Origin: Paenibacillus albidus
GTDB taxonomy: Bacteria > Bacillota > Bacilli > Paenibacillales > Paenibacillaceae
Length of the DNA stretch: 64,000 nucleotides
NCBI RefSeq assembly: GCF_014644435.1
Contig: NZ_BMKR01000002.1
Span: forward strand, 124,001 to 188,000
Direction of reading: 5' to 3'
Below the pieces are notes generated by a model that saw only the letters and a list, made by a program, of their open reading frames with translations, was not told where the DNA came from and did not search any database. Shown here in pieces: positions 8,213 through 17,201 of this stretch. A program made the position numbers and the translations under genes. Position 1 is the stretch's first letter. Every line of letters begins with the position of its first letter.

Positions 8213-8854
8213 TCATGAATTATCGTCATCGTCCTTCTTTTCCCAGGTAATGGACATCACGACTCCGGAAACGGCATTCACCTGCACGACCGCTTCGCGG
8301 CCATCTGAATGATTCACCTCTATGAGATAATAGGATCCCGCCGGGCCGTTCCCGAAGTCCACATCATCCAGTTCACCAGTCACCTCCTGAAGGGCAATAT
8401 ATACAGCCTGCTTCTCAGTAATCCACTGCTTTGCCGTGGGTGCCGTACTTGCTGCAGGCGGCCGGGCTGAAGCGGCGGGCGGCGTTGCCGGTGAGGCTGA
8501 AGGAGACGGTGTAGCCGGGACAGCCGGAGGTTCAGTCCCGGCAGGTGTTGGGACCGGCGATGGTTCAGCTGTTGCCCTTGACTCCAGCTGAACGATGGAT
8601 GCGATCTCCCCGGTGGCCGCCGCAAGCTTCAGTTCGTATAGCCCTTGGCTTGTTTCCAGCCGGGTCAGGTATATGCCGTCCTGAAGGTCCATGCTGAGCA
8701 CAGTGCCGGGATATTCGTCCAGTACTGCTTGCCGGGCTTCTTGCTCGGAAAGCTGCTTGGTTGGGTTATTGACCTGCTTCAGAAGAAATGCGGCACAGAA
8801 CAGCACAATAAGCACAATGAAGAAGATCAGGATAGATGTGCTTTTCTTTGTCAT
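8213..8854 (-). CDS. Membrane-anchored PepSY protein
   Basis: A 213-residue protein with an N-terminal membrane anchor (about 7-26), a first PepSY-like region (about 32-83), a Pro/Ala/Ser-rich linker (about 85-140) and a second PepSY domain (about 145-205) ending in an acidic tail. Its ATG at 8854 overlaps the histidine kinase stop codon (ATGA), and AGGGAG within the kinase gene serves it, so the two are translationally coupled. This suggests that it modulates or is controlled by the kinase, as proposed for YkoI-like proteins. Confidence 0.82.
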   Translation of the reverse strand: MTKKSTSILIFFIVLIVLFCAAFLLKQVNNPTKQLSEQEARQAVLDEYPGTVLSMDLQDGIYLTRLETSQGLYELKLAAATGEIASIVQLESRATAEPSPVPTPAGTEPPAVPATPSPSASPATPPAASARPPAASTAPTAKQWITEKQAVYIALQEVTGELDDVDFGNGPAGSYYLIEVNHSDGREAVVQVNAVSGVVMSITWEKKDDDDNS

Positions 8855-10215
8855 CGCTTCTCCCTGCTTTCGGATGGAATCCATATCTTCACGGTGGTTC
8901 CGGTTCCTTCAAGGCTCTCCAGTTCAATCCTTGCCCCAATGGCCTTTGCAATTTCTGCCGCCAGGGAAAGACCCAACCCGGCCCCGCCGTCTTCCCGTAC
9001 TCTTGCTTCATCCACCCGGTAGAAACGGTCAAATATTCTAGGGAGCTCCGTCTTGGAGATGCCGATGCCCCGATCCGTGATCCGGATACAGCTTTCACGT
9101 CCGGAGATTTCCAGACGGATTATAATCTCTTCATCACTGTATTTACGTGCATTGTCCAAAAAAATAAACATCAGTTGTCTAAGCTTCGCCTCATCGCTGT
9201 AGCCCTTTATAGCCCTGTCAGAGTGAACACGAACCTCTCTGCCGTAGGCATTTCTGAACGCTTTGGCCGAGTTCTCAGCCACTTCCGCCAGGTTGATAAC
9301 AGCCATGTCGAGATTCCACTGTTCCTTGGGACCCGCTAGCAGCAACAGCTGCTCCATCAGCTCTTTCATGCGGATCGCTTCCGATTCAATCGCTTCAACC
9401 GATTCAAGAAATACCTCGGGATGGTCGAGTCCTCTTCTTTTCAGCAGACTTGCATAGCTCTCAATCACAGTCAACGGCGTTCTCAGCTCATGCGAAGCAT
9501 CCGAGACGAACTTTTCCTGCTTGGCATAATTGCTCTCCAGTAAAGTAATCATTTCGTTAAAGGTGCGTCCCATCTCCACCAGTTCATCTTTGGATCTGCC
9601 ATCCAGCTCAAGCCTTCTGAATTTACCGCTCTGTTTGATATCCTGCATCGTGAGTGTCATCTCTACAATCGGGCGCATGATCAGTCCTGCGAGGATCCGG
9701 CTGGAGATCAGAAGCGGCAGCAGCACCAGCAGGGTTACCGCCGCCAGAACCAGCCGCAATACCCTGAGCATATTCAGCGTGCTGTCCAAATTCTCTGTAA
9801 CCTGCACATTCATAACCTTTCCGTCATGCCAAACCACAGGAATGGATACAAAGGCATAGGTGCCCCCGGCCAGCTTCATCACTTCGCTGCGGCTGGAGGC
9901 GGAATACACCCCCGCCACCCGGCTCAGCTCCTGTTCAGAGGCTGATGTCACCGCAGCCGGACCGCTGCCGTCTTGACCCAGCAGCCGGATCATGCCGGCC
10001 GCAGGCACATACGCGCGCAGCATATCTGATTCTGGCACATTACCCGCAGCCTTTTTCATCTCTGCGGCAATTTTGGCACCGGCCGCCCGGGTCTGCTCCA
10101 GCTGGCTGTTTAAGGACATCCGGCTGAACAGATAATAGATCGTCAGACTCATGAGAACAAGAAGCAGGGCAAACAGAACGCTGGAGTATAGATGTATCTT
10201 GCTGCGCAGCTTCAT
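8851..10215 (-). CDS. Sensor histidine kinase, YkoH-like
   Basis: A 454-residue kinase with membrane segments at about 9-31 and 152-172, an extracytoplasmic sensor region of about 120 residues between them, a HAMP-like linker, His242 in SDASHELRTPLT, and HATPase motifs DNARKYS, DRGIGI and GAGLGLS. It overlaps both its response regulator and the following PepSY gene by four bases. The order regulator-kinase-PepSY matches ykoGHI of Bacillus subtilis. The signal is unknown. Confidence 0.88.
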   Translation of the reverse strand: MKLRSKIHLYSSVLFALLLVLMSLTIYYLFSRMSLNSQLEQTRAAGAKIAAEMKKAAGNVPESDMLRAYVPAAGMIRLLGQDGSGPAAVTSASEQELSRVAGVYSASSRSEVMKLAGGTYAFVSIPVVWHDGKVMNVQVTENLDSTLNMLRVLRLVLAAVTLLVLLPLLISSRILAGLIMRPIVEMTLTMQDIKQSGKFRRLELDGRSKDELVEMGRTFNEMITLLESNYAKQEKFVSDASHELRTPLTVIESYASLLKRRGLDHPEVFLESVEAIESEAIRMKELMEQLLLLAGPKEQWNLDMAVINLAEVAENSAKAFRNAYGREVRVHSDRAIKGYSDEAKLRQLMFIFLDNARKYSDEEIIIRLEISGRESCIRITDRGIGISKTELPRIFDRFYRVDEARVREDGGAGLGLSLAAEIAKAIGARIELESLEGTGTTVKIWIPSESREKR

Positions 10216-10910
10216 GGCTGGTCCTTCAGGACATATCCAACGCCCCGAATCGTATGAATCAGCTCCTGTTCCTTCTGCTGGGGATCGATTTTTTTGCGGA
10301 CATAACGGATATAGACATCCACCACATTGGTGTCCCCCTGATAGTCGTATCCCCAGACGGCAACAGTAATCTGCTCCCGGCTCAGCACTTGGCGTTTGTT
10401 CTTCAGCAGATAGACCAGCAGGTCAAATTCACGGGGAGTGAGCTCGATGGATTGTCCGTCCCGGACAACCTCGCGGGTCGTTTCGTTCAATTGAAGATTG
10501 CCTGCGGTGAGGCTCTGATTCCCGGATTCCTTCTTGCGGGCGCCGGCCAGCCGCAGCGCAGCCCGAATCCGGGCCAGCAGCTCTTCGATCTGAAAGGGTT
10601 TGGTGATATAGTCATTGGCTCCGAGATCAAGTCCCGATACCTTGTCTTCCACTGCGCTTTTGGCTGTCAGCATCAGCACGGCCGTATGCGGATCATGCTG
10701 GCGAATCCTCCGCAGCAGCTCAATGCCGCTGATCCCGGGAATCATCACATCCAGCAGAATCAAGTCCAGGGCAACTTCCGATTGGTATATATCCAGGGCG
10801 GACCGCCCGTTATTCGCAATCAATACGCTGTAGCCTTCGCATTCCAGCTCGATCTGCAGCAAGCGGGCAATTTTTTCTTCATCCTCTACAACCAGGATGG
10901 TCTCCGGCAT
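10212..10910 (-). CDS. OmpR-family response regulator, YkoG-like
   Basis: A 232-residue regulator with acidic residues EDEE at 9-12, phospho-acceptor Asp54 in LLDVMIP, TAK and TKPF motifs, and a C-terminal winged helix ending IRGVGYVL. It opens a three-gene coupled operon with the kinase and PepSY genes. GGGAGG lies seven bases before the ATG. A perfect hairpin sits 32-56 bases upstream in the untranslated leader. Confidence 0.9.
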   Translation of the reverse strand: MPETILVVEDEEKIARLLQIELECEGYSVLIANNGRSALDIYQSEVALDLILLDVMIPGISGIELLRRIRQHDPHTAVLMLTAKSAVEDKVSGLDLGANDYITKPFQIEELLARIRAALRLAGARKKESGNQSLTAGNLQLNETTREVVRDGQSIELTPREFDLLVYLLKNKRQVLSREQITVAVWGYDYQGDTNVVDVYIRYVRKKIDPQQKEQELIHTIRGVGYVLKDQP

Positions 10911-10941
10911 CTGTCTTCCTCCCAGTTGTCCGTATTCATAA

Positions 10942-10966
10942 GGCCGGGAAGAGGTTCTTCCCGGCC
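10942..10966 (-). other. 11-bp perfect hairpin in the response regulator leader
   Basis: GGCCGGGAAGA / TCTTCCCGGCC with a three-base loop. On the minus strand no T-run follows, so it is more likely an mRNA structure or operator than a terminator. Confidence 0.5.
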
Positions 10967-11049
10967 GGTTGGATTTTATATCATGTATCGCTATATTATA
11001 TAGATTGAACTTATAATTTTCTTATTGGGATTGGATCGTGACTACGGTG

Positions 11050-11180
11050 AATGTTTGGACTTCCGGCCGCTGTTGTCTTCAGATTTCTTGACTTATACCA
11101 CCCTTCACGGTTGAAATCTGCTGACAAAGGCGGTCACTTCCGCTCCTCCAGTTCCAAAATCCCCCTCCGTCACTTTTTCC
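11050..11180. repeat. Dispersed palindromic intergenic repeat, copy A
   Basis: This gene-free stretch (10911-11260) holds a structured element with inverted arms TTGTCTTCAGATTTC and GAAATCTGCTGACAA around a ~24-base loop, flanked by TGTTTGG and GGCGGTCACTTCCGCTCC. A diverged relative sits at 48325-48475. No reading frame is evident. Confidence 0.6.
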
Positions 11181-11260
11181 ATCTTCTTATATTTTCAGGT
11201 TCAATCAATATAACTTATACATTATAACAAGAAAGAAGAGATCCCGACAAATGGCTATGA

Positions 11261-11896
11261 TCAGAGGTCTTTGCGAATAAAAATCCGCAGTGAAATCAGA
11301 TAGGAACCAAACAGGATGCACAGGTAAGCGAGGCCGCCTATCATATACAGAACCGTTTGGTTGGAGCTTAAGTCAACGGCCCACTCCGACAGGAACGGAA
11401 ACCACTCCAGCAGCTTAGCAGACAAGCTTGACCCCAGAATGGCAATCAGCATAAAGATGATATTTACAATTTGCGCTCCCTTCTGGCCCAGCCAAAAAAA
11501 CAGCGGTAAATAAAAGGCGCCCAGAAGCGGGAAAACAGCGGTAACTAACCCTATTTCCTTCCAAAAATGGGGTACTGATGGATGTCCGAGCGACAGCCCC
11601 GCCATATACATAATCACGGTGATCCCAAACCCCAGCAAGGCAAACGGCAACATGGATATATATTTGGAGGCAACCAGCTGCTGTCTGCATATAGGCAGGC
11701 TGATCAGGAACCTTTGATTCATGTGCTGAACATCCAGTGTACAGGAGTTAATCAGCAGCAGCATGGGTGGCAATGACGCGAAGATAAAAGTGCCATCATT
11801 CATAAAAGCCATCCAGATATAATAGGGAATCAGCAGCAACAGGAACTTGCGCACCAGGATGAAATCCTTACGAATCAATTGTAATGAAGGATACAA
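11261..11896 (-). CDS. ABC-2 type permease of a GntR-controlled exporter
   Basis: About 211 residues with six hydrophobic segments. The start is taken as TTG at 11896 because AAAGGGAG lies eight bases upstream; a GTG at 11905 would be too close to that site. It follows the ATPase gene by 30 bases in a GntR-ATPase-permease operon like the ytr loci, which respond to cell-wall antibiotics. Substrate unknown. Confidence 0.78.
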   Translation of the reverse strand: MYPSLQLIRKDFILVRKFLLLLIPYYIWMAFMNDGTFIFASLPPMLLLINSCTLDVQHMNQRFLISLPICRQQLVASKYISMLPFALLGFGITVIMYMAGLSLGHPSVPHFWKEIGLVTAVFPLLGAFYLPLFFWLGQKGAQIVNIIFMLIAILGSSLSAKLLEWFPFLSEWAVDLSSNQTVLYMIGGLAYLCILFGSYLISLRIFIRKDL

Positions 11897-11926
11897 TGAG
11901 AACACTCCCTTTACATTAGAATATAC

Positions 11927-12796
11927 TCAGGCATGGATGGTGTTTCCTTTGACGGTGAAATACATAATCTCTTCAAGCGTAGGTGTCTCGCAAAGCGCGA
12001 TATCTTTGAAATACCGTTCCCCCTCCGTACGGTTGGACACCAGTCCCTCAAAACCGTGCGCCGTCTCCCGGATTCCGGTGAACCAGCCGCGGGTGTCCCG
12101 GTCCAGCAGTTCCTTTCCGCCTTTTACCAGCAAATATTTCTCGGGCAAGGACTCTTTCATCTCATTAAATACGAGCTTGCCTTCATTTAAAAACACTATG
12201 TAATCCGCTATCCGGTCCAGATCCGTGGTGTTGTGTGTGGAGAACAGAATGGACTTCTTTTCATCCAGGATATGCCCGCTTAACAGGTCCAGCAGTTCCC
12301 GGCGAAATACAGGATCTAGTCCAGCCGTAGGTTCATCCATAATCAGCAGCTCCGCTCCGTGAGACAATGCGATGGCAAGGGAGAATTTCATTTTCATCCC
12401 CTTGGACAGGTCCTTGATCTTCTTGTCAGGGGAAAGTCTGAACAGCTCCAGATACTTGCGGCATACCTCCTCATCCCAACCGCTAAAGAAAGGGGCGATC
12501 ATCCGCTTCATCTGCTTAATGGTAAGATGGTCGTAAAAATAATTCTCATCCGAGACATACCCGATTCTGTCTTTGAAGCCGGGATCATCAGGGCTGTTCG
12601 GTCTGCCAAATATCCGGATCTCCCCCCGTTCCGCAAAAATCATTCCCATCAACATTTGAATCAGCGTCGTTTTGCCTGCACCGTTAGGCCCGATCAATCC
12701 TGTAATGTACCCTTCTTTAATCGAGAAGGTAAGATCCTTCAGCTCAAAACGATCGTACGATTTACAAACCTGGTTGAATTGAATGACTTCATTCAT
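11927..12796 (-). CDS. ABC transporter ATPase, YtrB-like
   Basis: A 289-residue ATPase with Walker A GPNGAGKTT (about 38-46), Q-loop, signature LSKGMKMKFSLA, Walker B LLIMDEP and switch region STHNT. Its ATG follows the regulator stop codon by two bases, with GAGGAGG from the end of the regulator gene as ribosome binding site. The non-canonical LSKGM signature is common in this subfamily. Partner of the downstream permease. Confidence 0.88.
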   Translation of the reverse strand: MNEVIQFNQVCKSYDRFELKDLTFSIKEGYITGLIGPNGAGKTTLIQMLMGMIFAERGEIRIFGRPNSPDDPGFKDRIGYVSDENYFYDHLTIKQMKRMIAPFFSGWDEEVCRKYLELFRLSPDKKIKDLSKGMKMKFSLAIALSHGAELLIMDEPTAGLDPVFRRELLDLLSGHILDEKKSILFSTHNTTDLDRIADYIVFLNEGKLVFNEMKESLPEKYLLVKGGKELLDRDTRGWFTGIRETAHGFEGLVSNRTEGERYFKDIALCETPTLEEIMYFTVKGNTIHA

Positions 12797-12798
12797 CC

Positions 12799-13173
12799 TT
12801 ATTCCTCCTCATAAATCAATTTCATCATGTCCGACATCTCGGCAAAACCAATCCCCAAAAGCCGGCTTTCTTCGATGATTTCTTTCATCTTGTTCTCCAT
12901 GATCCGCAGGCGCTGTTCACGGATGAACTCCTGGTCCGCCCCCGAGACAAAAGACCCTTTGCCGACAATCGAATTGATCAGCCCTTCCCGTTCCAGTTCC
13001 TCATAAGCCCTTTTGGTTGTAATCACGCTGATCTGCAATTCTTTAGCCAGCAGGCGGATTGAAGGCAGCGGTGTGCCCGAGGTTAATTCCCCTTGAAGAA
13101 TCATCTGCCGGACCTGGCCCGCAATCTGCGCATATATCGGCTCACCAGAGGTGCTTGATATCAAAATATTCAT
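12799..13173 (-). CDS. GntR-family repressor, YtrA subfamily
   Basis: A 124-residue protein with an N-terminal winged helix (about 10-75, including LPSIRLLAKELQISVITTKRAYEEL read in two parts) and only a short helical C-terminal tail, which defines the YtrA subfamily. First gene of an operon with an ABC ATPase and permease. A 27-bp inverted repeat covers the -10 box of its promoter, so it should repress itself and the transporter. Confidence 0.88.
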   Translation of the reverse strand: MNILISSTSGEPIYAQIAGQVRQMILQGELTSGTPLPSIRLLAKELQISVITTKRAYEELEREGLINSIVGKGSFVSGADQEFIREQRLRIMENKMKEIIEESRLLGIGFAEMSDMMKLIYEEE

Positions 13174-13209
13174 GAACCGGCACCCACATCCTTCAGTATC
13201 TATTGTATT

Positions 13210-13252
13210 TAGTGTATATGTGTAATATATACACTATAAACAGGATTGTCAA
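13210..13252 (-). promoter_or_regulatory. Promoter and operator of the GntR-ABC operon
   Basis: On the minus strand TTGACA (13247-13252) and TATATT (13224-13229) are 17 bases apart. An inverted repeat, TAGTGTATAT / ATATACACTA with seven bases between the arms (13210-13236), spans the -10 box. Its GTGTA/TACAC ends resemble sites of YtrA-type regulators. Confidence 0.85.
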
Positions 13253-13319
13253 TTAGCTCTGATACAAGCAACAAACCTTCCCAGTTACCCAAGCGTAGAG
13301 CCTTAGTTCCAGGCACAGC

Positions 13320-13356
13320 AAAAAGACAGGATCTCCTTGGAAAGAAGTATCCTGTC
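13320..13356 (-). terminator. Terminator after the GH4 gene
   Basis: GACAGGAT / ATCCTGTC arms followed on the minus strand by CTTTTTG, just after the glycosidase stop codon. Confidence 0.8.
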
Positions 13357-13371
13357 CTCTTTAATACAAGC

Positions 13372-14670
13372 TTATTTATACTGCGGCAGCCAGTCACCGT
13401 GGGCGGCAATCAGCTCATCGCACATACTCACGATATCATCCATCGACAGCTCTGCAGCCGTGTGCGGGTCAAGCATGGCCGCATGATAGATATGTTCTTT
13501 TTTGCCCGTGATGGCCGCTTCAATCGTCAGCAGCTGAGTATTGATGTTCGTACGGTTCAGCGCAGCACACTGCGGAGGCAGGTCGCCCACGAAGGTTGGC
13601 GTTACACCGCTGCGGTCTACCAGGCAAGGCACCTCCACGCAAGCTTCTTTTGGCAGATTGGTAATCAGTCCGGTGTTCATCACGTTGCCGCCGATCTTGA
13701 ACGGCACATTGGTCTCGATAGCCTCCATAATGTGGGATGCATATTCGTGCGAGCGTTCATGCTTAAGCTCCTGATTGTTCACCAATTCCTCGCGCATCTC
13801 CTGCCAGCGGCCAATCTGCTCCACGCAACGGCGGGGATACTCGTCCAGCGGAATCTGGAAGCGTTCGATCAGCTCGGGATAGTTCCGTTTGATGAAATAA
13901 GGATGATATTCCGCATTGTGCTCGGAAGACTCGGTAATGTAATAGCCGAACTTCAGCATCATCTCATAGCGGACCATGTCACCATGTGGTTCCTGCTGTT
14001 TCTCGCGGGCACGGCGCTTGATTTCAGGGTACAGATCTTGCCCGTCCTTCGTGACCTCCAGCAGCCAGGCCATGTGGTTGATTCCGGCAATCTTAGCCTG
14101 CACACCCGTCTGGTCAATACCGAGATGTTCGAACAATCCGGGAATACATTGCTGCACACTGTGGCACAGACCCACTGTCTGAATTCCCCCATACGTGTTC
14201 ATAACATTTGTAAGCACCGCCATCGGATTCGTATAATTCATAAAAAGCGCATCCGGGCATACCTCCCGCACATCCGCAGCGAAATCCAGCATCACCGGAA
14301 TGGTCCGCAGGTTGCGGAAGATCCCGCCGATCCCTACTGTATCGGCAATTGTCTGCCGGAGACCGTATTTCTTCGGGATTTCAAAATCGGTAATCGTGCA
14401 AGGATCATAACCGCCGACCTGGATCGCGTTGATTACGTATTTGGCTCCGCGCAGAGCTTCTTTGCGGTCCGTATAAGCCTTGACGATACACGTGCTGCCG
14501 CTGCTGTGTTTGATATTATTCAGCATGTTCTCCGAATCAGTGAGCCGCTGCAGGTCAATATCAAACAAGGCCAGCTCGAACCCTTGCAGCGCCGGGGTAG
14601 CCATACAGTCACCCAGCACGTTTTTGGCAAACACAGTACTCCCTGCACCGATAAATGTAATTTTAGACAT
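13372..14670 (-). CDS. melA: Alpha-galactosidase, glycoside hydrolase family 4
   Basis: A 432-residue cytoplasmic enzyme of the NAD- and Mn-dependent GH4 family. The N-terminus is a Rossmann fold (ITFIGAGSTVFAKN); metal and catalytic motifs NYTNPMA, GLCHSVQ (metal-binding Cys) and GINHMAW are present. Length equals that of Bacillus MelA (432). The ATG at 14670 has AAGGAGG ten bases upstream; an earlier in-frame start at 14706 lacks support. A divergent AraC regulator suggests inducible galactoside use. GH4 also includes glucuronidases, so the exact sugar is slightly uncertain. Confidence 0.88.
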   Translation of the reverse strand: MSKITFIGAGSTVFAKNVLGDCMATPALQGFELALFDIDLQRLTDSENMLNNIKHSSGSTCIVKAYTDRKEALRGAKYVINAIQVGGYDPCTITDFEIPKKYGLRQTIADTVGIGGIFRNLRTIPVMLDFAADVREVCPDALFMNYTNPMAVLTNVMNTYGGIQTVGLCHSVQQCIPGLFEHLGIDQTGVQAKIAGINHMAWLLEVTKDGQDLYPEIKRRAREKQQEPHGDMVRYEMMLKFGYYITESSEHNAEYHPYFIKRNYPELIERFQIPLDEYPRRCVEQIGRWQEMREELVNNQELKHERSHEYASHIMEAIETNVPFKIGGNVMNTGLITNLPKEACVEVPCLVDRSGVTPTFVGDLPPQCAALNRTNINTQLLTIEAAITGKKEHIYHAAMLDPHTAAELSMDDIVSMCDELIAAHGDWLPQYK

Positions 14671-14754
14671 AACGAATAATCCTCCTTTTAGTTGAGTGAA
14701 GCTCACTGGAATCTGGGGGCTCTACAATACATGTGTATGACCATTGCCTATAAA

Positions 14755-14770
14755 CACTGTATTCACAGTG
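14755..14770. promoter_or_regulatory. Inverted repeat between melA and the AraC gene
   Basis: CACTGT and ACAGTG with four bases between them, located in the divergent intergenic region; a candidate site for the AraC regulator. Confidence 0.4.
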
Positions 14771-14910
14771 AGGAATCGCTTTTTCTTTCTATATTCACTA
14801 TAGAATAGAGCGCTCACAAAGAGTATGGAGAAATACAAGAGATATATGGACGTTTGTTGCATTTTATAAGTGAGGGTTGTAAGATTTAGGTAGGAGTAAA
14901 GGAGGTTGCC

Positions 14911-15783
14911 ATGAATCCCGAGCATTATTACATTGCTGCAGGCTTTAATCTGTTTACAGAAGAACGTGAGCTGGCCGTGCTCTTCAGCGGCGAAGGAAAA
15001 CCTTATCCCGACCATCAGATGGGCCCCTCGGTACACGATTATTATCTGATCCATACTGTGCTGGATGGTGAGGGAGTGTTTCAGACCGGAAATGTCACCC
15101 AGTCCTGCAAGGCAGGCGATACGTTCGTCATTTTTCCAGGCACTTTATTCAGCTATAAAGCGGACCACGACCATCCCTGGCATTATGTATGGGTCGCCTT
15201 TCAAGGAGAGGCAGTGCAGCCGCTGCTGGAGGGTATCGGAATTACTCTGGAGCATCCGGTGCTCCATGTAGAGAATACAAGCGAGGTGTATACGGTCTAT
15301 GAGCGGCTGCGCCTGTCCTTCCGCCAATCTGCTTACCCCCGGCTCGAAAGCCTTGAGGCCTCGGGCTGGCTGCGTCTGTTGCTGCATCACTTCGGCCTGG
15401 CCAACCTCCATACGTTGCCTGAGCTCCCCCGGGAAATCCCGGAGATGATCAACCGCCAGATCGACCGGGCCGTCCGCTGGATCACTCTGCAATTCCATCA
15501 ACAGATCAGCATCGATCATATGGCTTCCACCCTTGGTTATCACCGGGCTCATTTGTCCAAAGCATTCAAAGCACGGACCGGCATGTCGCCCAAGCAGTAT
15601 CTGCTCAAAGTGCGGATGGAAAAAGCCAAAGAGCTGCTCTGCGGGTATCTGACCATCGATCAGGTGTCCTCTTCCGTCGGCTTTAATGATGCACTGTATT
15701 TCTCCAAACAGTTCCGCAAATGGAGCGGCATGGCGCCGAGCGAATACCGCAGCAAGCTGCGGCAGGACTCTGAGTTGTTGTGA
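14911..15783 (+). CDS. AraC-family regulator, MsmR-like
   Basis: A 290-residue activator. The N-terminal cupin-like sensor domain (about 20-130) includes GEGVFQTGN and GDTFVIFPG; the C-terminal double helix-turn-helix (about 185-285) includes LGYHRAHLSKAFKARTGMSP and VGFNDALYFSKQFRKWSG. AAAGGAGG lies six bases before the ATG. It is divergent from the alpha-galactosidase gene and probably activates it in response to a galactoside. Confidence 0.88.
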   Translation: MNPEHYYIAAGFNLFTEERELAVLFSGEGKPYPDHQMGPSVHDYYLIHTVLDGEGVFQTGNVTQSCKAGDTFVIFPGTLFSYKADHDHPWHYVWVAFQGEAVQPLLEGIGITLEHPVLHVENTSEVYTVYERLRLSFRQSAYPRLESLEASGWLRLLLHHFGLANLHTLPELPREIPEMINRQIDRAVRWITLQFHQQISIDHMASTLGYHRAHLSKAFKARTGMSPKQYLLKVRMEKAKELLCGYLTIDQVSSSVGFNDALYFSKQFRKWSGMAPSEYRSKLRQDSELL

Positions 15784-15815
15784 ACAGCGGATTATGCCAG
15801 CGCCTCTTTGCTGGC

Positions 15816-16337
15816 TCATGATAAATCATCCATGTTCAGAATAGAATTAATAAAGGCAGTCTTAGCTTCGCCATATGCCGTGCGATCCGTACGGTATTGT
15901 TCCGCCAAGCGTTGTTTGAGCTCGCCGTACTGCCGGCAAGCTTCCCTGTTCGCACGGAGATAATCCCTGAAGGCGATATGCTCCAAGTAACCTTTGCCGT
16001 CCTTCGGACAGACATACAGATGATGGTTCATGAACGCGCCGGCTGTCTCTCTGCGGAACGCTTCCCGTCCTTCGATCCCCAGAGTCCCCTCATGGACATA
16101 ACCAATCTGCTGCAAGCGCAAGATGATCTCTGGCAGCTGGTCATAACTCTCCATGACGAGATCCAGATCAATAATCGGCTTGGCGGCCAAGCCCTCGACC
16201 GATGTGCTGCCTACATGCTCGCAGGCAAGAACGAGATCTCCCACATGAGCGAGGAGATGTTCTTTGATTTGCCGGTACTCCTCCTTCCACGCATGCTTGT
16301 AGGCCACGACTTCGACGATTGAAATAATTTTTGACAC
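15816..16337 (-). CDS. GrpB/UPF0157-family nucleotidyltransferase-like protein
   Basis: A 173-residue protein with the GrpB pattern VGSTSVEGLAAKPIIDLDL (about 42-60), related to the nucleotidyltransferase fold with the two acidic residues in DLDL. Substrate and role are unknown for the family. GTG start, weak AAGGGAA upstream. Single gene, divergent from the GNAT gene at 16407. Confidence 0.85.
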   Translation of the reverse strand: MSKIISIVEVVAYKHAWKEEYRQIKEHLLAHVGDLVLACEHVGSTSVEGLAAKPIIDLDLVMESYDQLPEIILRLQQIGYVHEGTLGIEGREAFRRETAGAFMNHHLYVCPKDGKGYLEHIAFRDYLRANREACRQYGELKQRLAEQYRTDRTAYGEAKTAFINSILNMDDLS

Positions 16338-16406
16338 GGGTATTCCCTTCTTTCCGTATAATTGTTATTTAGCTACAACCACTAATCAGGAATAGAGGAA
16401 CGCCGA

Positions 16407-17201
16407 ATGAACCCCATTGATACAATCCAAGAGAAACTGCGGGAGAATCCGCTCAAGAATGTCAGTCTGCTCAAAATGCTAAGCTCCTTTCATTCGTCTA
16501 TGACAACACATTTGATCGAAGAGGACGGTAATTGGGGCATCTTGCTGCTCTTGCCGGCTGCCGCCTATTCCTATGATCACCGCACTTATCCGCAGGCGGA
16601 CTATATCGTGTTTATGGATTACAGCAGCCCTAAGCTCTTTCCGGCCCTGTTAAGACTGCTCCCTTATCCTAGCCATCTAGTCTTCAAACTGCAAGATGAG
16701 CAGTACATGTTAGCCTTAGCGAACCACTTCGATTTGCACAAAGCCCGGGTTTTCTTCTCTTACACTACTACAGAGGCAGCGCAGTTCTTGAGAGATGAAC
16801 AAGCAGTACGCAGTGATGTTCCCGATGAACGCCTTATTCCGCTCTGGGCAGGCAATCATTACACTTGGGAAGAGATGGGGGATTACTTTAGGGAGGGCGC
16901 TTTTTCCCTGTCCATCTTTGAGGCGGGAGTGCCTGTAAGCACCTGTCTCGCCTTTAAGAACGAGGAACAGATTTGGGAGATTGGTGCGGTATATACAATA
17001 GAGTCTGCCAGGGGAAAAGGTTACGCACGAAGCGTCGTCTCCTCCGCCCTGCAAGAAGTTCTGGAGCAAGGAAACCTTCCGAGATATCATGTTCTGGAGA
17101 CGAACTTGCCTTCGATCCGGCTCGCTGAATCCATAGGTCTTGTACGTTGTGTTACGCTTGGCCACTGGACGAATTACAAGCAATCATTCACAAACAGATA
17201 G
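16407..17201 (+). CDS. GNAT-family acetyltransferase
   Basis: A 264-residue protein with a weakly conserved N-terminal half and a C-terminal GNAT domain (about 150-255). The acetyl-CoA loop is present as SARGKGYARSVVSSAL and is followed by LETNLPSIRLAESIGL. Similar to FR47-like acetyltransferases. GAGGAA precedes the ATG. Acceptor unknown. Confidence 0.82.
   Translation: MNPIDTIQEKLRENPLKNVSLLKMLSSFHSSMTTHLIEEDGNWGILLLLPAAAYSYDHRTYPQADYIVFMDYSSPKLFPALLRLLPYPSHLVFKLQDEQYMLALANHFDLHKARVFFSYTTTEAAQFLRDEQAVRSDVPDERLIPLWAGNHYTWEEMGDYFREGAFSLSIFEAGVPVSTCLAFKNEEQIWEIGAVYTIESARGKGYARSVVSSALQEVLEQGNLPRYHVLETNLPSIRLAESIGLVRCVTLGHWTNYKQSFTNR

Noticed and set aside
13246-14679. A 477-codon open frame on the plus strand opposite the GH4 gene
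   Set aside because: It mirrors a well-supported glycosidase, has an unusual His/Arg-rich composition, no ribosome binding site and no family resemblance.
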